Positions 9,001 to 16,440 of a DNA stretch of 31,795 nt are shown here, piece by piece (the stretch's first letter is position 1; the number at the start of each line of letters is the position of its first letter). The notes under the pieces were generated by a model. It did no database searches. It was not told the origin of the DNA and was given only the letters and a program-made list of their open reading frames with translations. The translations under genes and the position numbers were made by a program. Source of the stretch: Flavobacteriales bacterium UBA2040 (GTDB lineage Bacteria; Bacteroidota; Bacteroidia; Flavobacteriales_D; Crocinitomicaceae); contig DDBE01000181.1 of assembly GCA_002332715.1 (NCBI GenBank), forward strand, positions 1 to 31,795, given 5' to 3'.

Positions 9001-9524
9001 CCTATATCTTTCGTGTCGTAAAGTCTGAAAAACTTATCCGCTTCGATTTCTTTTTTGTCAAAAACGATCATTTCAGAGTAATTCATCAATAATCGTCTAC
9101 CATTTTGACAAGTTTCAATTAGACGATCAATTTGTTTATCATTTGAGGCTTTTGCTCCAGCCAACTCTTCAAACGTAACGTAACTTCTTACCGCATCGTT
9201 GAACAAATAATTGAGATGATAAGCTTTTCCTAGGTAGAAATGTGCTTCCGGATCTATATTTGGGCTTTCGGTTGCAAATTTTAGATAACGTAGCGCCTCT
9301 TGTTTTTTATCCGCATTGAAGAGTAAACAAGTTCCATATCTAAAGTTATAATCGTTGTTTTTAGGGGAGAGAGAGAGCAAACGCAAGTACAAGGGTGTAG
9401 CTTGCACGAAACTCTCACTTTTGAAAAGCTTATTCGCTTCACTTAGGATTTCAGATTCGGTTTGGCCAAAAAGGGACAGACAAATCATTAAACCTGCCAT
9501 TAAATGGGTTAGTCTTTTAATCAT
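3078..9524 (-). CDS. Giant exported TPR / PD40 propeller / coiled-coil / SPOR-like protein
   Basis: I start this gene at the ATG at 9524, giving 2148 residues. The frame can be opened further only from a TTG at 9572, and the ATG starts directly with a good signal peptide (MIKRLTHLMAGLMICLSLFG). Order of parts: TPR-like helices about 25-130 (ALRYLKFATESPNIDPEAHF); a PD40/WD40-like propeller about 195-335 (SQDGKYLYFSSKGHNSMGGY); an Ig-like or regulatory beta domain about 345-435; a very long Glu/Lys/Leu-rich coiled coil about 480-1680 that includes three ~200-residue repeats; two SPOR-like repeats at about 1740-1823 and 1874-1956; and a unique C-terminal domain. The TPR-propeller start resembles PorE-type envelope proteins, but no OmpA-like peptidoglycan domain is present; the SPOR-like repeats might take that role (inference). 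Last gene of the long minus-strand cluster. Confidence 0.85.
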   Translation of the reverse strand: MIKRLTHLMAGLMICLSLFGQTESEILSEANKLFKSESFVQATPLYLRLLSLSPKNNDYNFRYGTCLLFNADKKQEALRYLKFATESPNIDPEAHFYLGKAYHLNYLFNDAVRSYVTFEELAGAKASNDKQIDRLIETCQNGRRLLMNYSEMIVFDKKEIEADKFFRLYDTKDIGGTIIVTADYQSKLDKKMGHIPLIFFGKNATEIFYSSYGEDMADGKQIYRRKRESSGKWGDAQLIKGKVNTKFDEDYCYKSQDGKYLYFSSKGHNSMGGYDVFRSPYDASSDSFGEPENMDFAVSSPDDDIFFLVDANNENGYFASARQSESGKLYVYKIRVDKLPTELSIIAGQYESKITQLPAQLKVQVETLESKVIGQFKSDKNGQIVLSFPTGGQYRYKMNLEGSSEIYIANVNVPFIKGIKPVRQSFVHFMENGSEVLKVLDRFDESVAEKDDILATVFANKANLDPNSDKFNLNNLNNAKEIEEVLASIGAEGMTMNEVALERSKQIAKTLDENMISSSIDNTYDEVSQNISEDTSLIGVTKLKALKEHDQSYATKVKARQSEIQNRLSTEPNKLPEFQKELELLSTILSDKENAIALKESEIARLENAASTIVSTFTQLTQKEQEMSMLSDLNASYLDQKESFERNTKDNLDEELKLDREMLAQLKSEKQKLNTQTQSEKIAAINRLEYQIKEDIQENELNLVAFSESRQELIERLASNYSLESENLNDNQGLTELNKTKAKVALDEALINSLSKEKSKISKLAEENPNVQSLYLKEAQLEELIAEKSQLTLSRKDKIDELESLVATTDPVNATNPFAQLDPVAQEKAIQEKIDWTYEEDKNEIAAISNSELEKVQGLIQLDKETQKKLATKKANFDPVKYEAEIKAIARIEKSIQESLSNNQMSMLALPESDDELIARVAKTNSAKRESLYANMSLSELDWKKKEIELDQELLKILINEQDKFKRLGSDNPQVPELKEKADEIALLISKNQDELRLHEGQLKSITSQFAITDPAIDRITDPIITDPIVDNSFSQLSKIEQEQKILQTADASYTAKKENLRNIPNPTRAQIEEGIAADENMLSEILIMKRNLDPVKDAAKIDAISRIEQKTNQDINKTELTLASLPESQEAILSRLVNDELRKIQEVKNSSTLTELEKAKKIIRINNAIISSIETEKAKLDDLSKTNPNMETLSKKTVVLSLIINKREADIAVLNQEIDKINSDLASTNSLDKVRKGFVTVEELRTEVLKGDEGIVDNNETTIAGLNAQLKKLESYGRELNTLDSTYEFYEKTQNVDFQSERQLVADELGIIELKKRQASISIGELETEAMGSTIAKTQVMYEDASLTKLVNEENELRVALESDDLTSMKEARKLEKKLLNVIGDRMDKENSITAKIVNSTSDDNENKLEKLKSLETNSITEKINIELTENRYKEIALQSQMLEQKAKKSKSPVEQAELLSQALSKQQEASNLLEMSYVDTKIDNLTKGKINSLMTNGELEARKRNLLVEEANNAAQLAEADAQIKNETNAKMQDQLYDQRDELVKKRSGLNEEIAQVDKKISKAPTPGKPTLPENAKSKELTYLEEREIAESSYYKDLSIANYDARFLEKEILDILKSIDQDKIDAQYLVELWLTNNDKDINKLILKKIATIQNKEVKLEELKAQLKKLQNDLQALLPSDPNIVAKINNLLARSVDPMTKGDAVDYFAIPAAGFEILSTTNTAPVVKAKPISAETPTGFMYRVQVGAFSKPVAEDQFNEFTPVSAEKRSNGLFVYMAGYFVRNANAFEAQKSIRKIGYSDAFVVAYCDGQRITLSEAKRLEETKACTPIELNQISIQNNAPAPTDKKRIMVTELDYYKAIGAAPAFPVETKKGLFFTVQLGVYNRPVDKKTLKDMSPLITKRLPNGQIRYSVGVYVSIEEAFPKRDQAFEKGITDAYITAYYEGERISLAEAEDLLRKDGTGVIEKTAVGIVKNVESRIEATKKLDNDIQEIVKKKMVKGMNIQLVSKNQYNEFPRDVLNRFNSHASFYYDINDKRIKSNLYSRIDDIPQVYFLRNEIDTTYITDQVRMDKAIKDNLRNVSFEISSTQMEGDLSDMLLRLNYRKEFVREDESIEVILYDVPPAKVKDISDRLRTFRIRAEVVDPAY

Positions 9525-9535
9525 GGCTGATACTG

Positions 9536-9551
9536 ATGTACTGAAGTACAT
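9536..9551. repeat. Perfect 16-bp palindrome upstream of the giant gene
   Basis: ATGTACT and AGTACAT form 7-bp arms around the 2-bp centre GA. It lies in the 50-bp spacer between the plsY stop (9575) and the ATG at 9524, the longest gap in this gene cluster. It could be an operator or a small RNA hairpin near the ribosome site, or chance. Its position in the spacer is consistent with the ATG at 9524 rather than the upstream TTG. Confidence 0.45.
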
Positions 9552-9574
9552 TCTAGTTGCAATCCGGTTCAATT

Positions 9575-10207
9575 TTATTCTTTTTTCTTGAAAAGAGGCA
9601 TCTTGGACTCCGTTCGATTGAGCAGTCTTGCAATGTTTTTTCGATGCGCAAAAACAATTGCTACACCAAGCAATGAGCTGAAAATCAATAAATTAAGCGA
9701 ATCAATATGAAAACGAAAATGAAGTAAAATCGGAAAGGTCAGTGCAGCACATATGGCACCAAGTGAAACAAAAGAGCTGATTAAGTAGACCGCTAAAAAT
9801 ATTCCTATAGCGATAATTGCTGCTGGTGGATGAAGACCAATAATAATCCCAAGTGACGTTGCCACTCCCTTTCCTCCATTGAAATTAGCGAAGATTGGAA
9901 ACACATGACCAAGAACACAAGCCAAAGAGGTGATTAATTGAACGTTGACCAACATATCCGAGCCCAAGCGATCAGGCATAAAAATAAGTGGCAAAACAGA
10001 CGCAATCAAGCCTTTTAGTACATCTATTGCTAAAACTACAATACCCGCTTTTTGGCCCAAGACCCTAAAAGTATTCGTTGCACCGGCATTTTTACTCCCG
10101 TGTTTTCGAATGTCAATCCCGTACCAACTCCTACCAACCCATACGGCCGTTGGAATGGATCCTAAAAAATAGCCTAAAATCGGATATAGTATGAAATTCC
10201 AAATCAT
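9575..10207 (-). CDS. plsY: Glycerol-3-phosphate acyltransferase PlsY
   Basis: PlsY is an integral membrane enzyme that transfers an acyl group from acyl-phosphate to glycerol-3-phosphate, the first step of phospholipid synthesis. The 210-residue product has the three cytoplasmic family motifs: GSIPTAVWVGR (motif 1), KHGSKNAGATNTFRVLG (motif 2, glycerol-phosphate/phosphate binding) and FNGGKGVATSLG (motif 3). About five membrane helices are visible, and a basic tail (SKMPLFKKKE) ends the protein. It starts one base after the stop of the 1546-residue gene, so it is probably translated with it. The length is normal and no motif residue is missing. Confidence 0.96.
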   Translation of the reverse strand: MIWNFILYPILGYFLGSIPTAVWVGRSWYGIDIRKHGSKNAGATNTFRVLGQKAGIVVLAIDVLKGLIASVLPLIFMPDRLGSDMLVNVQLITSLACVLGHVFPIFANFNGGKGVATSLGIIIGLHPPAAIIAIGIFLAVYLISSFVSLGAICAALTFPILLHFRFHIDSLNLLIFSSLLGVAIVFAHRKNIARLLNRTESKMPLFKKKE

Positions 10208-10208
10208 T

Positions 10209-13200
10209 TTATTCTTCTTTCAATTCTATTAACCTTTTAAAGTTTCTAAGGTAAGGATTATCTCCTTCAATCAGACCATACTCAAAGTTTTTTGACTTTC
10301 GTTTCTCGTCTTTCAGTTCGCTAATTGTAGTTCTAAAATCAGCATCTGAAGACTGAATTCTCATAATTCCATTCTTTTTAACCATTGAATAGTCCATGAA
10401 ATAGAGGGAACCACCCGTTACTGAGAACAGAATAGTAAACTGATCACTTTGAGCACCGCTGTACACTTTTTGGAAGAATGCCTCTAACTCAATTTTTTTG
10501 AACACTGCCTTGTCGAAAATATTTACCAAAACCGCTTCCCTTGTCGAAGTAATCAAACCACTTTGTGAAAATCTGTCACTATCAAAGCTTTGCAATTGCA
10601 AACCAGTAAAGGTAATTCCTTCAGAAAGTGAACTTGGAAACTTCTTTACTTCGCCTTTGATTAAATAGTCTGATTTAAATTTATCGGCCACTTTGGCATC
10701 CTCCCATTCAACCAAAGCTTGTTCGATGTTAACTTCTTCGATATCCATAAATGGAATTCCTGGTACCAGCTGAATTCTTTCACCAACTTCTTCAAACACT
10801 TTTTTATTCAGGGTCATTCCAATGTTCATGGTGACATCCATGCTCGTTAATCCATTGTTTTGATTGTATTCGGCATTTCCATACGTTTTCACATTTACCT
10901 CACCATAATTCATCCCAAGGGTAATTAATCCACTTCCCTTCATCGAACAAGTTTCTGAATTCAAGGCAATTATATTCCCTTTCTCAGTTGGGTTCAAGAA
11001 TTTTTCTTTGGGTCCAATCTGGAATTCCTTTGTTGCCTTATCGTATTGCAAAACTCCACTTGCGGAAAGCACATTAGGGTCGTCTTTGTCGTAAATCGTG
11101 GACAAGAAAGTAGGATAAATCCGGATACTGTCTGTAGCGCGTGAATCCCTCCATACAATTCCAGCAGCTATGAGGTCTCCATCCAAATTTTTCATTTCGT
11201 TGGAAACTGGAATTTGTATAGCTATTGGATCTATTTCCGTATCGAATGCCAACCAACTTCGTTCAAACTTCGCACAATTGTGATTCAAACGCGTTGCACC
11301 CTGATACTTCACCAATGGCGAAGCCGCTTTGACAATGATATTCCCATAGTAATCGAAATTTTCGCTCAACTTAAAACCTTGCTCCTGGCTGATTTTTCCA
11401 ATTCCAACGGTTTGGTAAGAAGTATCTAGACTTATCTTATCCATTGGGACAAAAGTTAATGATCCTTCAGAATCGAAATACGGATAATCACCTACCGCCT
11501 CATACGCTCTTCGACCAGTGATTTCAACCTTTGCTTTAACGAATGTGTGGTATTTGGTAATATAATTGGCTACAATTTTAGCTTCGGATATTGGATCGAT
11601 CTTAGCTTTTTTACGAATAGTCAATTTCTTATCTGTTGGGTAAATTCGAGCATCCGCGATATCGATATAGTCAATTTTATCGCAATAAATCACTTTTTCA
11701 GCTATAGAATAGGTCGCTTGGGGTGCTCTGAATTTTAAGGAGTCTTGTTTTGCGTTGGTGGAAAAGAAGTTTGGTGTTACAACATCAACACCAGCATCAA
11801 TTGAAATATCATTACCCCCTTTTTTTTCCATATCAATCTTGTTTTCATCCATGAGCCAATTGAAAACATCCATTTTACATATATACTCGTTGATTGGGAA
11901 GGCCACTGTCGATGCTCCACCATTTGAAACAAATACACCCTTTCTATCTTCAAATGAGATATTCGCGCTTACATTGTTTGTTTTGAACGTGATTTTTTCC
12001 TCGTTCTCTTCTTCTGGATTGACATTCCGAAGATTGAAATCTGTGGTATCCCCATTAATTTCTTTCGCTTTGAAGGTGAAATCATCTGATACAAGTGTGG
12101 CTGTTAAGAAGTTCATTAATCCTTCGCCACTCATTCCTTTTAAGGTTAAAATTGCTGTGCCTTTCAATTGAGCTTGTCCATCAAAGAAACTTAAATCCTC
12201 TTTTAAGGTAGATTGCGCTTTCATTAAATTCTGTCCTGGAATATAAGTTACTAGTACATTTTTACCGGTCACTTTAGGAAACTCCACGCTTGTGCGCACT
12301 TCTCTGTTCATAAAATCGGCAACACCTAATGTAATATCCGGTAAAAATGCCAATGCATTTGATTCTGCTGTCGCGCTCAAAAAATTGATTGTACCAGCAC
12401 CTTGCAATCCTGAATTGGAAAGAATAATTTTATTCTCATACTTGGCACTTGTTCCATAAAACGCATGTCCTCCAGCTGGCGATTTGGTTGAAAATCCTAA
12501 AGAATAATCAGGCATGATTCGAACTGGTTCAGCAAATTTCGGGAAGATGCCGGCCGAAGTTAATTCTCCATTCAAATGGAATGATTTTTCGTCGAAATCG
12601 TCTAAACTGTCTAGAACAAAAGGTTTCACGGTGAAGAAAAAGCGAGTACTGTCGTATTCGCCTCGGTAAATTGTTTTTGAATTGTAGTATATCTTAGCAT
12701 CTTTTATCGAACTCAGTTTAGGGTACCCGATTATTTTTGTGTCATTTCCCGATCTATTTTTGGGATCATCAATTAACAGTTCGCCTACTATTCCATCCAC
12801 TCTCGATGACACCTCAATTGTTCGATTGCCATCTTGCTCTGAAATTGGTTTAACTCTAAAAATTGTACTTACGGTTTTTGTCAAGTTGAATTTAAATTCA
12901 TCGTAACGGAATTCAGAAACATCTGCATCCAACTCTAATTTACCTGCATTGATATAACCTTGAAAATCAAAATCTCGATTCTTCTTAATTACGATATCAT
13001 ATTTTTTTGGAAAAATGGTTACGTGTTGCCTTTGTGAGATGTCTATTTCGTCAACGGCGAGCAAGTGCAAGTCCATTGTTTTCAAATCGAGCTTACCGAA
13101 ATTGTTCATCTTGCGTCGTTCCTCATTGATCTTGTTATAATTCCCTTTAACTGCCAATAAAAAAGGGTCTTTCGAAATCTCTTCGGCCGAATATTCACTT

Positions 13201-14849
13201 AGTTTTTTGGGTCGCAGGTCTGCTGTAAACACAAGATTATCGTAATCTCGTTTTTGCGCTCGTGCTTCGACAAAGTTGATCGTTTTCTGATTTATAGAAA
13301 TTAACTTGTTCTCAGTATCATAGGTGATGAAACCTTGACTCGCCAAATCTAATAAAAGTGACTTCGCTTGACCCACTGTTTTGCCCAAAGCCGAAGCTGC
13401 AACACCTTCGGGAATAGCGCGTTGATCGTTTTTATAAGAGTAATTCAAAAGCTGAACCAAAGGATGGACTGAAGCCAATCCTTGGATTTGACTATACTGT
13501 CTTGAGTTAAAATAATTGTTTGATTCTAATCTAGCTACTCGCTGATCTTGACTCATTCCGAAGTTAAAATCAAAATTTAGCACCTTGATATCCTTCACCC
13601 AAACAATTTTAGGGATGTACATATCGACCTCATGATAGGAGTTTTGAAAAGGTGCTTGACCAATTCCATTCGCGCTTCTTTGTACTTCGAAGGTGCTCGT
13701 CGCATCTGTATAGGTCAAGGATGCGCCTGGATGACAAATGGAATCTTTCTCATGAATTTGCATCCAAAATTCAGCTTCAATTGTAAAAACTTTTTCATCA
13801 TTGATTACAAAAAGTACAGCTCTCGCAATAACAAAGGGTTTTTTATCCTGAAAAATCGTTAATACAGCTGGTGCGGCTTTCGTTCCAAAACCTTCAAAAT
13901 TTCGACCTTTCATAGCGTAACCGCCGACGAAATCCATGTTTTCTTTGACGTCTTTTATCGAAAGTTTTTGATCATAGGAAAAGAATTGGGGAAACAAATC
14001 ATCCGCACTACTATTCGAAATAAAAGCTCGATCCGTTAATTTTCCAACTACGGGTTTATCGAAGTATTCGCTATAAAATTTGACACTATCTGCAGAAAAA
14101 TTAGATGATTTCAGGGCCACTTCATAATTTTTAATTTCGGCATAGGTCTGATTTTTCGATAAACCTACTTTCTCCCAAGTAACGGTTCCATTTTGACCTT
14201 CCCATTTTTTTAAGAAAGGATCGAAAATACCATCCGTATTATTTACCACTATGCTATCGACATATCGGTTTTTCTTGGCTTCTTTCGAATCGCGATTCAT
14301 TATCCGACAAACCAAATTTCCGTCAGAGAGAATGAATTGTGCTTTGCCATCCGAATCAAATGAAAATTCTCCTCCTTCGTAAAACCAGATGAAATTTGAC
14401 TGTCTAGTAAGAATCTTTTCAGAAAAAAACGATGATGACAAATCAATGAAACCTTCAAATTTTTTGACATTTCTAGCGTCCAACAAATCATCTACGGAAG
14501 CATGCCAAGCATCGATACTTGTATTGCTTTGTTCGGAATTTACCAAAGAATACATGGAAAAAACGTAATCATATAATTCTGGATAGGGTTTTAGTTTCTT
14601 TTCAAGAATAAGATCTGACGTTGATACCATTCTTTTGAAAAGCGCTTCAGGGAAAGCACTCCCTTCGACCAACATGGCAGGTAAAAGTTTTTTTGAGAAT
14701 TCATTGTGATCGCCTTTCCCATAATCGGAAAGTGTTTTGTGAAATTCTTTTACAAATTTCTCTCTTTCAGGTGTGAAAACTTGTCCGAATAAGAAATTGC
14801 ATTGTATAAATAGCACCGCGAGTAAATAAAAATGTTTTCTCGAATTCAT
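10209..14849 (-). CDS. Giant exported protein of unknown function (1546 aa)
   Basis: The product begins with a signal peptide (about 1-22, ending LFG before Gln). The N-terminal 120 residues are helical; most of the rest is strand-rich. At about 465-535 there is a compact helical segment that resembles a winged-helix fold (SALGKTVGQAKSLLLDLASQ, then GFITYDTENKLISIN), odd for an exported protein. Later parts contain recurring Gly-rich strand motifs (LQGAGTINFLSATAES, MSGEGLMNFLTATLVSDD, MKGSGLITLGMN) and a stretch IYPTDKKLTIRKKAKIDP, loosely reminiscent of LptD/OstA-like beta repeats. No C-terminal T9SS sorting domain or membrane anchor is evident. Its ATG overlaps the prmA stop by one base (TAATG) and plsY follows after one base. 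An envelope role is inferred from these features only; I do not recognise a named family. Confidence 0.8.
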   Translation of the reverse strand: MNSRKHFYLLAVLFIQCNFLFGQVFTPEREKFVKEFHKTLSDYGKGDHNEFSKKLLPAMLVEGSAFPEALFKRMVSTSDLILEKKLKPYPELYDYVFSMYSLVNSEQSNTSIDAWHASVDDLLDARNVKKFEGFIDLSSSFFSEKILTRQSNFIWFYEGGEFSFDSDGKAQFILSDGNLVCRIMNRDSKEAKKNRYVDSIVVNNTDGIFDPFLKKWEGQNGTVTWEKVGLSKNQTYAEIKNYEVALKSSNFSADSVKFYSEYFDKPVVGKLTDRAFISNSSADDLFPQFFSYDQKLSIKDVKENMDFVGGYAMKGRNFEGFGTKAAPAVLTIFQDKKPFVIARAVLFVINDEKVFTIEAEFWMQIHEKDSICHPGASLTYTDATSTFEVQRSANGIGQAPFQNSYHEVDMYIPKIVWVKDIKVLNFDFNFGMSQDQRVARLESNNYFNSRQYSQIQGLASVHPLVQLLNYSYKNDQRAIPEGVAASALGKTVGQAKSLLLDLASQGFITYDTENKLISINQKTINFVEARAQKRDYDNLVFTADLRPKKLSEYSAEEISKDPFLLAVKGNYNKINEERRKMNNFGKLDLKTMDLHLLAVDEIDISQRQHVTIFPKKYDIVIKKNRDFDFQGYINAGKLELDADVSEFRYDEFKFNLTKTVSTIFRVKPISEQDGNRTIEVSSRVDGIVGELLIDDPKNRSGNDTKIIGYPKLSSIKDAKIYYNSKTIYRGEYDSTRFFFTVKPFVLDSLDDFDEKSFHLNGELTSAGIFPKFAEPVRIMPDYSLGFSTKSPAGGHAFYGTSAKYENKIILSNSGLQGAGTINFLSATAESNALAFLPDITLGVADFMNREVRTSVEFPKVTGKNVLVTYIPGQNLMKAQSTLKEDLSFFDGQAQLKGTAILTLKGMSGEGLMNFLTATLVSDDFTFKAKEINGDTTDFNLRNVNPEEENEEKITFKTNNVSANISFEDRKGVFVSNGGASTVAFPINEYICKMDVFNWLMDENKIDMEKKGGNDISIDAGVDVVTPNFFSTNAKQDSLKFRAPQATYSIAEKVIYCDKIDYIDIADARIYPTDKKLTIRKKAKIDPISEAKIVANYITKYHTFVKAKVEITGRRAYEAVGDYPYFDSEGSLTFVPMDKISLDTSYQTVGIGKISQEQGFKLSENFDYYGNIIVKAASPLVKYQGATRLNHNCAKFERSWLAFDTEIDPIAIQIPVSNEMKNLDGDLIAAGIVWRDSRATDSIRIYPTFLSTIYDKDDPNVLSASGVLQYDKATKEFQIGPKEKFLNPTEKGNIIALNSETCSMKGSGLITLGMNYGEVNVKTYGNAEYNQNNGLTSMDVTMNIGMTLNKKVFEEVGERIQLVPGIPFMDIEEVNIEQALVEWEDAKVADKFKSDYLIKGEVKKFPSSLSEGITFTGLQLQSFDSDRFSQSGLITSTREAVLVNIFDKAVFKKIELEAFFQKVYSGAQSDQFTILFSVTGGSLYFMDYSMVKKNGIMRIQSSDADFRTTISELKDEKRKSKNFEYGLIEGDNPYLRNFKRLIELKEE

Positions 14850-15688
14850 TATTTTCTTTTAAGTTGTATGGCTGCCCACGTTTCTTTGTTCCATTTCTTT
14901 TCTAGTTCGAAACCAAACTTTTCAACGTGAGATAACAAATCAGTTACATCCGTGTCAAAAAAACCGCTCATAACAATACGTCCGCCGGTAGCTAGCGATT
15001 TATTATATTGCTCGAATTGTGCTTTTAATACGTTTTTATTAATATTGGCAAGAATCAATCCAAATTCTCTATTCTTAAGCAAATCAACGTCGCCGTGTAA
15101 AGTTTCTATACACAAACATTGATTTCTAATGGCATTCTCTCGGGTGTTTTCAGCAGACCATGCTTCAATATCAATCGCTAAAATATTTTTTGCGCCCAAT
15201 TTTTCCGCAACTATCGCCAAAATACCAGTCCCAGTACCCATGTCTAAAACAGAATTGGGAAACACACCAAACTCGAACAAAGCTTTACTCATCATCCAAG
15301 TGGTTTGGTGATGCCCTGTTCCAAAAGACATTTGCGGTTGAATTTCTACGACCATTCCTTTTCGATTGGCTTTCTCGTGAAAAGGAGCGATGATCGTTAG
15401 TAAATCATCGACTTCGACAGGATGGAAATCAGATTCCCACTTCGCATTCCAATTTTGATGGGGAATCAATTCAGATTTTACTTTTACCTCAATCGAATTG
15501 GTTTTCGCCCACGATTCAATTTTCGCAATCAGTTCATCTTGAATTATGTCCGTTGCGGCTGCATACGCAACTATCCCAGTGGCATTTTCTTCAAAGGCAT
15601 TGCAACCCTCTTCTGCAAGCCATGTTACGGCAATTTCTGACCAAGGGTGAGCCGGAGTTATATCGATATGTAAGGCAATACTGTCCAT
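14849..15688 (-). CDS. prmA: Ribosomal protein L11 methyltransferase PrmA
   Basis: PrmA is a cytoplasmic SAM-dependent methyltransferase that modifies ribosomal protein L11. The 279-residue product has the usual two-part layout: an N-terminal L11-recognition domain, then the Rossmann methyltransferase domain. Visible landmarks are PQMSFGTGHHQTTWMM at about 119, the SAM loop VLDMGTGTGILAIVAEKLGA at about 143, the acidic strand end ILAIDIE, and the substrate loop LILANINKNVL at about 215, where PrmA family members have N-P/I-x-x. It starts directly after the tpiA stop with no gap, and its stop overlaps the next start by one base. Confidence 0.95.
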   Translation of the reverse strand: MDSIALHIDITPAHPWSEIAVTWLAEEGCNAFEENATGIVAYAAATDIIQDELIAKIESWAKTNSIEVKVKSELIPHQNWNAKWESDFHPVEVDDLLTIIAPFHEKANRKGMVVEIQPQMSFGTGHHQTTWMMSKALFEFGVFPNSVLDMGTGTGILAIVAEKLGAKNILAIDIEAWSAENTRENAIRNQCLCIETLHGDVDLLKNREFGLILANINKNVLKAQFEQYNKSLATGGRIVMSGFFDTDVTDLLSHVEKFGFELEKKWNKETWAAIQLKRK

Positions 15689-16438
15689 TTATAAAGCTTC
15701 AGCAATTTGAATGAAAGATTCTGATTTCAGAGATGCGCCGCCTATTAGTCCTCCGTCAACATTCGGACAAGCGAAAAGTTCTTTGGCATTCTCCGGAGAA
15801 CAACTCCCTCCATATAATATAGAAATTTTATCGGCAACATCAATATCGTATTTCTCTGCTATCCAACTTCTTATTGCCGATTGCATGTCTTCCGCTTGCT
15901 GTGTGGTGGCTGTTTTACCTGTCCCAATCGCCCAAACTGGCTCGTAGGCTATTGTTGCAAAAAGAAGATCTTCTTTCGACAAATGAAACAGGCTATCCTC
16001 CAATTGCTTTTTGACAAAATCTAGCTCCTCACCGGCCTCACGAATTGTTAAGGGTTCGCCACAACAGAAGATAAAGGCACTTCTCTGCTCGATACTTGCG
16101 TCCACTTTTTCTTTGAGGAAATCGGCATGTTCACCAAAGTACGCCCTTCTTTCTGAGTGACCGATTAACAAATAATCTGCTCCAACGGCTTTTGCTTGGG
16201 TTACCGATATTTCACCGGTAAAGGCACCACTTTCTGATGGATAGAAGTTTTGCGCACCAACTAAGACATGATTGTCTTTCAATTCATTGAATCGACTTAT
16301 GTATATAGATGGTGGAAACACGACAACTTGTATGTGCGACGGCCAATCCGATTTGATAATCAGCTCATTAAATAACGCTTCTGCCTCGTTGGGCAACAAA
16401 TTCATTTTCCAGTTTCCTGCTACTATTCTTTTTCTCAT
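15689..16438 (-). CDS. tpiA: Triose-phosphate isomerase
   Basis: TIM interconverts dihydroxyacetone phosphate and glyceraldehyde-3-phosphate in glycolysis and gluconeogenesis. I use the ATG at 16438, which gives 249 residues and places the family start MRKRIVAGNWKMN correctly. An upstream in-frame ATG at 16468 would add ten residues and run into the preceding gene. Catalytic residues are present: Lys11 in NWKMN, the His in LLIGHSERRAYFGEH (about 94), and the Glu in AYEPVWAIGTGKTA (about 166), with the phosphate loop ILYGGS and GGLIGGASLK at the end. It begins 2 bp after the DoxX-family gene and touches prmA without a gap. Confidence 0.97.
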   Translation of the reverse strand: MRKRIVAGNWKMNLLPNEAEALFNELIIKSDWPSHIQVVVFPPSIYISRFNELKDNHVLVGAQNFYPSESGAFTGEISVTQAKAVGADYLLIGHSERRAYFGEHADFLKEKVDASIEQRSAFIFCCGEPLTIREAGEELDFVKKQLEDSLFHLSKEDLLFATIAYEPVWAIGTGKTATTQQAEDMQSAIRSWIAEKYDIDVADKISILYGGSCSPENAKELFACPNVDGGLIGGASLKSESFIQIAEAL

Positions 16439-16440
16439 AA

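Noticed and set aside
9525..9572. TTG start for the giant gene that adds 16 residues
   Set aside because: It places non-signal-like residues before a good signal peptide and covers a palindromic spacer; the ATG at 9524 is better.
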